From assembly GCA_015680685.1 (NCBI GenBank), contig MNCI01021017.1:225207-289206 (forward strand): DNA of 64,000 nt. Reading direction: 5' to 3'. Position numbers and translations under genes: made by a program. The DNA comes from Gnetum montanum. Its lineage: Eukaryota > Streptophyta > Gnetopsida > Gnetales > Gnetaceae. The notes under the pieces are model-generated. The model was not told the DNA's origin. It saw nothing but the letters and a program-made list of their open reading frames with translations, and did not search any database. This document shows, piece after piece, positions 56,201 through 64,000 of this stretch (positions within the stretch are counted from its first letter, which is position 1; every line of letters starts with the position of its first letter).

Positions 56201-56560
56201 ATAGTTTTGGCCCTATGTTGCCTTGACAAGGCCTTGGAATCTTCATTATGATCCATTTGATGTCATGCAACACATTTTGCTAGGTCTCCATGCTAGCTCC
56301 ACACTAGCCAATGTGAAAGATATTTTTAGGCTTCAAAAGGGGGTTCCAAGGGTTGAAATTGATGCCACGACTAGCCAATTATTTCCCCCAATCAACTGTG
56401 CTAACATGAAAACCATTAGAAGTCAAAAACTAACCAAAAAAAGCCTAGGAAACTAGCTAGATATTCCATCTATGTTGGGGGTCATCTCTTCCATGGTAAC
56501 CAGCATGGAAATAATGAGGTCCAACATCGAAGTATTAAAACCCTTTCTTTCTTAAGTTCA
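53280..56560 (+). repeat. Palindrome-rich protease-RT spacer of element Y
   Basis: Homologous to 37000-40560 (shared CCACATAGCCCTAAACC near the start). It carries the same inverted-repeat motif: 53633-53650 (CCATGCTGGCCAACATGA), 56491-56508 (CCATGGTAACCAGCATGG) and the perfect 18-bp palindrome CCACACTAGCTAGTGTGG at 56114-56131. Degenerate copies recur near 53460, 54180, 54560, 54920, 55140, 55330, 55510, 55900 and 56290. No coding frame. A further internal repeat of about 170-180 bp, starting near ATTACATGAGGCACCTAGAA, occurs four times at 53860-54450. Confidence 0.75.
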
Positions 56561-56599
56561 AACAACCCATAAACAACCTCTATTGATGCTCAAAATTAC

Positions 56600-56965
56600 T
56601 CAATAGCCTTGTAGCCTTATACCATGATCCACTAAGGCCTAAAACTAGCAAAATCTAATCTTTGTTGATCATTTTTAACCAAAATTTACTATAGGTATCT
56701 CACTTTTCCTTATTCAACCTTGTTTTATCATATCATAAATTGTTTTGACCATTATTACATTCTTTACCTTGTTTGGCCTCAATACTACTTTTATTTCAAT
56801 GTGTTTATCCTTATTATAGCCTTGTATGACCTTGTTTAGCCTTTGAATTTTATTGAATGATAGGGTTTAACCATTTCTTACCACCATTTGGCACCATATG
56901 ACCATTGTCCAGTAAGGCCTTAAACTAGTGTCATAGTATGCTAAGACTCTAAATCAGCATCATGG
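56600..56965 (+). repeat. Minisatellite units at the RT-side spacer border (Y)
   Basis: CACTAAGGCCTAAAACTAGCA at about 56630, then CAGTAAGGCCTTAAACTAG and CTAAGACTCTAAATCAGCAT at 56911-56960, about 29-30 bp apart. It matches the position of 40605-40935 in element X. Confidence 0.65.
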
Positions 56966-57169
56966 ACCCTATGCCATTAAAATGGTAGGCTTGTAACCTA
57001 TTGTGGCCTTTTTCTACTTGTTTTGACCTTATTTTAGCCTTTATTCCATTGCATCTACCTATATTTCCATTTTTGTTTATGGCCTAATATGACTCCATTC
57101 ACATTTTGTTTGGTAGGAGAGTAGCTTATTTTTGCATAATTTCATAGCCTTTTAGCATTATTTACTCAT

Positions 57170-57502
57170 CTTTACCTAGGTACCACTTAATGTACTTATG
57201 GTTGATAGGCAGGGCCAAAGTTTGAGTACTTGGGAGTAGATCAGTATACCTTTGAGCCTTAGTGGGCCTCACAGTAATGTTGAATGGTGTATTGACCCCA
57301 ATTGCCTAGATCTTGAGCTTGAGGGTCTTGTCGACTACGTAGCCTCGATATAGAAACCTCTAGAATGGCCTAAAAACCAATTCAAAGCCCTTAATATAGA
57401 GGTGGAAGACATAACTAAAGTGAAACACCATAAAATTTCAAGGCACTCTTACATCACCAGGGTCTTGGAATTGAGGCAAACATTTCCACAAGTGTAGCCT
57501 CA
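57170..57502 (+). pseudogene. Pre-RT region of element Y, truncated
   Basis: Aligns with 41190-41570 of element X (GGTACCACTTAATGTACTTA; CTAGATCTTGAGCTTGAGGG). The last shared block reads LRQTFPQV*PHD, which corresponds to the leader KFSQVFAWSYDDMPG just before RT. Similarity then stops abruptly at about 57503, where element Z begins. Confidence 0.6.
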
Positions 57503-58645
57503 TGACAGTTTGGCAGGAAATGTAGGCACTGAGGTTATACTATTTAGTTCCACAAGTTTTCTATTTCCAGAGATGACAGGCCTGATGGACTCTCTAGCCT
57601 GCCTACCTGGGTGTTTCACCTGGCTAATAGTCTACTCAGAAACCATGCTTGGAGTTGTTAGCGGTGCTCATGATGGAAAAAGCAGTTTGGCAAGTTTTCT
57701 AGTGGAGAAGTCTGCTACGCTACGTTACGTTGTGTAGCGTAGCAAGCCTTCAAGAAATCAATTAAGTGTCTGAATACAAGTTTGGCAAGATGTTCATGCA
57801 AGGGAAAATCACAATTCAACCAACACAAGGTGCTACGCTATGCTAACCTACATAGCGTAGCACAACGTAGCAAGGGCAAAACAAGTAGAGTTTTCTTGTC
57901 GTAGTTTTAACAGAAGTGCAAATTACATTGGCTGCTACACTATGCTACACTACGTAGCGTAGCATAGCATAGAAAATATGCAAATTAACAAAGTGCTTCA
58001 AAAGCTAACCCAGCATGGGCCAGGGCTTTCAGCAATAACTACTAACTTCAACATAAGTTTCTTTTTCAAATTGGTGGCTATGCTGTGCTATGCTACATAG
58101 CGTAGCACAACGTAGCAAGCAGCTACACTACGCCAACATGCTACGCTATTGTAGCAAGTAGCTAGACTACTTTAATGTGCTTCATTTATTACTTGCATTG
58201 TTAGCACACTGGAACCCAGCATGAGCAGTTTCAACAACATGGTTGTAGCGTAGCAATTTCACAACCGGTTTTCCACATCTTTGCAGTAAGGGCACATTAG
58301 CATCTCGTGGGTCCAGGAAATGTGGCACCTAGGCCTTATTTCTCACCTACTCTTGGCCCTATAAATACCCCTGCAAATGATACTCAAAAGGTTGGCTTTT
58401 TTGAGAAAGAAGGAGCATTTTTGCATTGAAGACAGTGGTTGACAAATTTTTTTTGGCAAGCTTAGCAATTGTTGACAATCTCGAGTTCGCATTTTGCTTT
58501 AGCATTTGGCATTGGCTCTTTACATTGGCATTTTTTTACTATTGACTTTTAAGTTCTCACTCAAAGGCATAGTTGGCACACTTTGAGCATTCTAGTCATT
58601 CTTGAACTCTCTGTGTATCTCCAACACTGTGTAACTTGTTATACA
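57503..58645 (+). repeat. Probable 5' LTR of element Z
   Basis: Starts TGACAGTTTGG exactly where the alignment of Y to X ends. U3 contains four clusters of GCTACGCTAC/GTAGCGTAGC inverted repeats (57706-57750, 57830-57872, 57930-57976, 58080-58165), including the near-perfect 20-mer GCTACACTACGTAGCGTAGC at 57944-57963. A TATA box CTATAAATA follows near 58364. The right border is uncertain; no second LTR lies in the window to confirm it. Confidence 0.6.
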
Positions 58646-58649
58646 CTTC

Positions 58650-58712
58650 AAACAAGGAAGAGAATCAAACCCGTGATCTTATGGTAGTGCATTTCCTTAC
58701 CCCAGCTCATTC
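58650..58712 (-). other. tRNA-like or SINE-like sequence
   Basis: Minus strand: GAGCTGGGGTAAGGAAATGC resembles a pol III A box region, and CACGGGTTTGATTCTC resembles a B box (consensus GGTTCGANTCC) about 30 bases on. It sits near where the primer site of Z should be. It might be a captured stretch of primer tRNA, a SINE scrap or a coincidence; a full cloverleaf cannot be drawn. Confidence 0.3.
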
Positions 58713-59214
58713 TATTATTTCTTCATTATTATCGCTGTTTAGCATTATTTTCTGCATTCTTGCATTTATTAATCATTGGTTTTGCCTTACATATCTTGTA
58801 CTTAAAACAATGTTCACGAAAGTTTAAGATACACTGATTAAGTCCCTGTTTGATCAACCAGACCATTCAGGGTGCCCCGCTTCTATTGTATCTAGCACGG
58901 CCCTCACACAAATCCAAGTTTAAAAATGTTCACCTAACAACCTCTCGATGTTTCTAGCCATCGATGTTTTCAGTTGCTACAGTATTCTGGCACTAGAAGG
59001 AGGCCCTTTTAGTGCTTTACGAGTAGTCCTGCATGCTCTATGTACCTTGTTACCTATCAACGTAAATGTGTCACCCTTGCGGTTGTTTACGCATCGTGTG
59101 GTATAGGCTGGTTGCAACAAGAGTTCCTTTGGAACCTTGCAGGATAGGAAGCCTCCAATTTCCACTTGATCTCTTTGTTTTCCTCGCTTGCAAACCATTT
59201 TCAGCCTTGTGAAA

Positions 59215-61630
59215 ATGATTTCTTCAATCACTACTATTGCTACCTCTAACCTTGAGGTTCCCTTTTCGGTTCAGGGCACCATAGGTGCTGAGCAACTGCC
59301 TAGCTCGATGCAAGGGCCATGCTGATCTCTTAGGATTCAAAATCAATCACCTGAGAGCTTGGCCGAACAGACCGAGCATTACAATTTTCTCTATGCTAAG
59401 GCCTAGAAAAATCTACCCTTAGATGTCCAAGAACTCAAAGAAAAATGTAGCTTCGAGTTCATTTGCCGCAATGGGAGGGAATTTATTCCCACTCTAGGTG
59501 TTTCCATTCCTCTAACGCAAATGTATCAGTGGATCTTAGATCAGCTGATATAGACAAGTAGACCTAGGGAGCACCGAGATACAATGTCTCACTATGACGA
59601 GGTGTTTTAGGAAGGCCAAGAGGACCTGGATTCCCAGTCTGAGGATGGGGGTCAAACTAACCCTATGACTATCCCTCCCTCCCCATCCTTCTGGTCGAAC
59701 CTGCTCTTCACGAATGCTCCCTTCATGATTATGTCTACCTTGCCGCAAACCATAACTTCATTGGCAATGGGTAGCCATGCCATGCACTCGACGTATCAAC
59801 TTTCCTATTCCTCCATTTCATTTCTAGGTACTACCCCCCCATAATCTTTTCCCCAATCCATGCATGCATCGTACCATGCACCGATTACGGCTACCTTGCC
59901 CTATATCCATACAGCTCCTACACCATAGTTGCATATGGTTTTTGCATCCATTCCAGCATCTACACATGTTCCATCGTTAGTGGTAGGTCCACCCCCAACC
60001 ACGTGGTGAACACCATTCACGTTCCCCCTATTTCTCAACCTTTGCAAATGTCCCACTACGCTCACCACCAAATGTACCAGATCCCACAAGCGGTAAAGCC
60101 AAGCATGGAACCCTAGTCTATCCCACCGATCACACGAACCACCAATCCTATAGTGACACTAGTGGCCACTATTCCAACAGCACTGCCCACTAGGTGGTGG
60201 ACACCACAAGCAACACCTTTCATGGGGGCTGCCCCAATAGCACTGCCTATGAGCCAGGCTACTGTCCCTGCCATGCCACCAATGGCAGTTGCCCCTACAA
60301 CTCTCCAACCATCTACGTTACCCCTGGGTCTGGATCAAGCCTTTCAACTTATCCAAACCCTTACTGAAGAGGTTTGACGCCTCAAAACTACCAATTTTGA
60401 CATGGTACAAGTCATGGATTTCTACCATGATGATCCCATCAGCTCGATAGTCCCCATGCTAACATTACCCCCCAAGATGCCACTCCCCACTTCACAAAAT
60501 ACAATGGGGAGGGTGATCCCAACATGCATCTTGTAACATTTAGATTTGAGTCCCTTCTTTTGCAAAAATGGCTACACACAATCATCCACATCTTTGCTAT
60601 GTCTCTGACAAGCAAAGCCTTGGACTAGTACCGTGCACTCCCATACTCTTCCATCTCAACCCTAGAAGAGCTATTGACCCAGTTCGTAACTTGTTTCAAG
60701 TATAACTTGAGAGCAAAGGTTACACTGGATCGGTTAATGAGCATGAAGCAAGATCCCTTGAAACTAGTCTAGAAATGCATACCATGGTAGAGCACTACCC
60801 TTAATGAGATCCACGAGCCTATCATGGAGGCTCATCTGCTAGCCATCTTTAAGGGTGCAATGAATGACTTCATCAAGTTCAAATTGTACTATCTCACTCC
60901 ACGAACTCTTAGTTAGGCTATTGCCCAGACCAAGAGCATACAAGACACGGCTGAGGAAAGTAAAGATCCAACCTATGTTGCATACAAGAACACATTTACA
61001 AAGAAGGAAAAAGATAAGGGCAAGGTTGCAATAGCCACAATGGCCGCTGTGGTAAATGAAGCCAAGCCCAACAACAAAAATAACAAAAAGGGGGCCGCCA
61101 CACCAACTAACCCTGCACCCACACCAAGAAATGCTACTTAAGCCTTCACCTCAACACCCAAAGTGTCCACCCCATCTAAGCCTAATTTCGAGTGTAAAGA
61201 TTGTTCTAAATATACCCCACTGCCCATCAAGCCTTTAGAACTTTTGAAGCAATTACTGGGGGTGGGGTGCATTCAACACAAGAAGATGTTAAAGGAGGTA
61301 GCCAAAAGGCATCAACGGTACTATGAGCTCCTTAGGAACCCCTCCTTGGCTTTTCCCAATGAACCCCCAATTCCTAGGAATTTCAGGCTGGAGTGGTTCT
61401 ATGACTACCATCAACTGTGTGGTCATGACATAGATTACTGTCTTGTATTAAAGGATGACATTCAAAGAATGATTGATCAAGGGAAGTTGGTTCTAGATGA
61501 AAGTAACCTAGTGTGCTCCAAAAATCAATCTATGCATGTTTACAAAAACCCACTTAATGCTAAAAACACTAGTTATATCATCAACACTATCAACGTGGAC
61601 AGTAATCTCAAACTACCTCAATAGCCATTT
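59215..61630 (+). pseudogene. gag of element Z (Tat/Ogre-like)
   Basis: From ATG 59215: an N-terminal block (EHYNFLYAKA, CSFEFICRNGREFIPTLGVS) matching element Y, a long Pro/Thr/Ser-rich segment (59680-60310), the block PLGLDQAFQLIQTLTEEV, then the gag domain YNGEGDPNMHLVTFRFESLL, TLEELLTQFVTCFKYNLRAK and AIFKGAMNDFIKFKLYYL. A Lys/Asn/Pro-rich linker leads to PRNFRLEWFYDYHQLCGHDI, then DYCLVLKDDIQRMIDQGKLV (61370-61500), the knuckle-like block of Tat/Ogre gags. At least three frame changes and many TAG stops are present. Confidence 0.75.
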
Positions 61631-62880
61631 GTGGTTCGTGTGCCTCAGCGTAGTGCACCTACACCACCGGTAGCTAAAAAATAGCTGTAGCAACCATTTG
61701 TCCTAAGGGTCCCTCCTCGGACATCTACCACTGCACCCTTTGTAAAAAAAGCCACACCACCGCATGCACTAACACCGAAAGCACCATTCATCATCAGGGG
61801 GCCAAGCCATTCAATTTTCCGTACTTCGCATAAGATGGTACCACAGCCTGCTCATCCAAGGAAATGAGAAGAGCATTTGGTAGGTGAGGTGACAACAAAA
61901 CGTACTAGCCCAGGTCCTTCCCAGCCTACTTCCTCGTCCTCTACATCTATGTTTGCTTCATCACATAAAGATAACGCAGCTATGTACTCATGGTCATCGC
62001 CACCTCACCAGAAAGGGTCTAATCCCAAACCTGAAGTTGTTCCTCTTCAGGAAATTCGTCTACTGGCATGAATGGAAGAGGAGAAGGATAGCAAGAAACA
62101 GGAAGGTGGACGAGACTTATTAAGCACTCTTACTTAGGTCAAGCAAGCTCTAAAACAAAAGAACACAATGTTGAGCCTGTATGACCTGATAATGACTTCC
62201 GTTGCACACCGTGAGGCTCTGGTTTGCATGTTAATGGCAATACCAGTTGACGAGAACATGCAGTAGAAGAGAAAGAAATTCACTCCGTTATGCTTCCTTT
62301 TATGCCTACAGAACTGCAGCCATCCCAATTAACATTCTATGATGATTCCATTAGGAAAGACCCTGAGAAGGGTCAAGTGACTACAGCACCTCTGTTCATC
62401 ATAATTTGGATCAGCCAACATAAGATCCAAAGGGTACACATTGATGATGGGGCTGCTACGAACGTCATCCCATTCCTCATTGTGGATAAATTGGGTTTGG
62501 TGGACCAAATCAAACCCACAACAACATCATGCTTGAAGTAATTCAATGGGGCATGGGTCATGGTGAAAGGCACTATCCACATTGACTTTGTGGTAGGGGA
62601 TCAGTTCCCCAAAAATGCAACGTTTATCGTGGTGGAAGAGATGCCCGAGTTTAACCTGATCCTGGGGAGGTCTTGGTTAGCCCAACTTAGGGCCATCTCT
62701 TCACCCATACACCAGGAAATCCTTCTACCCTACGTAGGCAAGGAGGTGGTGCTCCACGGCGATGAGGTAGCAACACAAGCAATAAATAACGTAGATATGG
62801 AGCAAGGTTTAGAGGTCATAACCTCTGAGAATGAGGCACCAAATCCACGATGGGTTAGAAAGCAGTTGTGTATAGCGTAG
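61631..62880 (+). pseudogene. Linker and aspartic protease of element Z
   Basis: A Pro/Ser/Thr-rich linker (61640-62070) and a charged segment precede the protease, in frame from 62290 to 62878 with one TAA at 62539. Active-site region VHIDDGAATNVIPFLIVDKL, then FPKNATFIVVEEMPEFNLI, LGRSWLAQLRAISSPIHQEI and VVLHGDEV. The ending resembles the Ogre-type protease C-terminus (STLHQ..W..VxxxxADE). Asp-Asp-Gly-Ala stands at the catalytic loop. It would mature Gag-Pol. The reading frame is relatively well kept compared with Y. Confidence 0.8.
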
Positions 62881-63230
62881 CAACTCTGCTGCTTCCTACC
62901 CAGTTAACATCCATTGTACATTTCTTCCCAGTTTGCTTTACATCCATTCATCTATGCTAAATGGCAAACTAATTCTCTTAAAGCGTTCCCATACTCGCTG
63001 TTCACATCATGTTACAGCCTGCTACGGCCTAAAATTGGCAAAATTTACTGATTACATTATGTTGTGGCCCACTAAGGCCTAAAACTGGCACAATCATCTG
63101 TTTACATCATGTTACAACTTGCTAAGGCCTAAAACTAGCAAAATCCTCCATTTATGTTGTCCCATGGCGTGAAATGGGCTAAAACTACCCACAACCCAAA
63201 ATGGCCTAAAACTAAGACCAAAAACGATAA
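62881..63230 (+). repeat. 50-bp tandem repeat after protease (Z)
   Basis: GGCCTAAAA-type cores start at 63026, 63076, 63126 and 63176, exactly 50 bp apart. Each unit holds ACTAAGGCCTAAAACTGGCA preceded by TTACATCATGTTRYRRC-like sequence. A further partial unit is at 63203. The core is the same as in the 29-bp repeats of X and Y, placed at the same point (right after protease). Confidence 0.85.
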
Positions 63231-63458
63231 AAACTAATCACATAGGCAATATGCAAGCTAAAATAAAATAGATATTTTCATAATTCATTTTCCATTCAAA
63301 GTTTCAATTAAATAATATTTGCAATATCCTTGAAAAAAAATACAAAACAAGATCCCTTGATATTATACATTGTCTTCCTCCACATTATCTTCCTTCACAT
63401 TATTATCCTTGCCCTCAGAGGGCCTTACTTCTTCATCTAGAATTTGTATTACAAGAAA
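63231..63458. other. AT-rich non-coding DNA
   Basis: Follows the 50-bp repeats; no plus-strand coding. The minus strand continues with Glu/Asp/Asn-rich codons (EGKDNNVKEDNVEEDN at about 63370-63425), which may be the tail of the antisense frame described next. Confidence 0.4.
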
Positions 63459-64000
63459 TGAAGTAGTCAGCTAAAGTCGTAGTAAAAGATAGAATGAAAC
63501 AAATTGTTGCATCACAAGAAAGTGACTAACCCAAGATGGCCCCGCATCTGTCTCAAGGGGGATGCAATTCAAACCAATCTTGAGGCGTTGCCAGACCTCC
63601 TCCTCTGTAATATCCACCCCACACCTATCGCTCAATTCAGTGTTTGCTACAACATTCTCCTTTTCAATAGTCACCCATCTCGGCTATCCTGGAGAAAAGG
63701 AGGCAGTGGTGGTCTCACCTGTGGGAAGATTCACTTCCCGCTTAGGGGATTCACTGATCGTCACTTATTGCATGAACTTTTTGTAGGCCTCAGAAGCACC
63801 AATGGCATCCAGGAACACTTCGTGAGTATACAACTTAACAGAAGCGTCCCAATACTATTTACGGTAGGTGGCACATTCTAGCTTATACATATGCTTGTGG
63901 TTTTTCTAGGACTGCCTCCACTCATAAAATCATGTGCTATAATCTTTCTAATCTTGGTTCTTCTGGGCCAACAAGTCCATTTTCATTTGCTGCTCAATTA
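63459..64000 (-). pseudogene. Long antisense frame of unknown function
   Basis: One minus-strand frame runs from the window edge to a TAG near 63470. It has about seven in-frame stops, mostly at places where Trp or Gln would suit (DWKDYS, SWKNHK), and no frameshift. It reads for example HMYKLECATYRK, WDASVKLYTHEVFLDAIGAS, EAYKKFMQ, LPTGETTTASFSPG and GVDITEEEVWQRLKIGLNCI. Composition is that of an ordinary soluble protein; no domain recognised. The plus strand here is not open. It lies behind the protease of Z in opposite orientation, either as an antisense ORF of the element or as part of another element. Confidence 0.5.

Larger units (their letters stand above)
49476..57502 (+). mobile_element. 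Tat/Ogre-like element Y: gag, protease, spacer, RT start
   Basis: Gag and protease are followed by a short minisatellite, a spacer homologous to that of X and the pre-RT region, where the sequence is cut by the LTR of element Z at about 57503. If Z is nested, RT and the rest of Y should resume to the right of Z beyond the window. Confidence 0.7.

Noticed and set aside
63010-63190. Possible CRISPR-like array because of exact 50-bp spacing
   Set aside because: The whole unit is repeated, with no unique spacers, and the setting is a plant retroelement.

Overview
The window looks like gene-poor nuclear DNA from a seed plant with a large, retroelement-filled genome. The signs are decayed Ty3/gypsy elements of two kinds (an Athila-like gag-protease family and a Tat/Ogre-like family), Ty1/copia elements of two kinds (Tork-like and SIRE/Maximus-like), LINE fragments, plant tRNA-Asp and initiator tRNA-Met primer sites, and one spliced host-type gene with GT..AG borders. 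Old, stop-riddled, uncleared elements and single-N scaffold joins would fit a gymnosperm or another giant plant genome, but the species is inference. No prokaryotic, organellar or CRISPR content was seen.

Layout. 1-4486: 3' part of a gag-protease element without RT, ending in an LTR. 4487-6316: AT-rich DNA with a LINE tail. 6317-9899: minus-strand copy of the same gag-protease class, with a small inverted scaffold piece. 9900-11100: unassigned. 11100-12368: two-exon gene for a small, probably secreted protein. 12369-17112: Tork-like copia element (minus). 17113-18700: gypsy RT remnant. 18763-19400: broken second copy of the secreted-protein gene. 20850-23610: an orphan ORF, a LINE (minus) and a copia RT scrap. 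23632-26800: 5' LTR, primer site and gag of a third gag-protease element. 28450-34599: SIRE-like copia element (minus) with perfect target duplication, followed at once by a solo LTR (34607-35445) with its own perfect target duplication.

36800-64000 is dominated by Tat/Ogre-like elements, called X, Y and Z here. X supplies a spacer, RT, two RNase H domains and integrase (36800-44700). A repeated 3'UTR-LTR module follows (45780-48380). Y supplies gag, protease, spacer and the start of RT (49476-57502). Z, beginning with an LTR at about 57503, interrupts Y and supplies gag and protease (59215-62880). Together they show an order of gag, protease, a 3.3-3.8 kb non-coding spacer, then RT-RNH-aRNH-INT. 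The spacer carries many copies of a degenerate 18-bp palindrome (type CCATGCTAGCYARCATGG) and is bordered by short minisatellites of 29 or 50 bp. An antisense reading frame of at least 180 codons lies at 63459-64000.

The most unusual items are the palindrome-rich spacer between protease and RT, the minisatellites at its borders, palindrome clusters just upstream of the TATA box in three unrelated LTR types, the antisense frame, and the duplicated secreted-protein gene. All retroelement frames are damaged; none appears able to move by itself.
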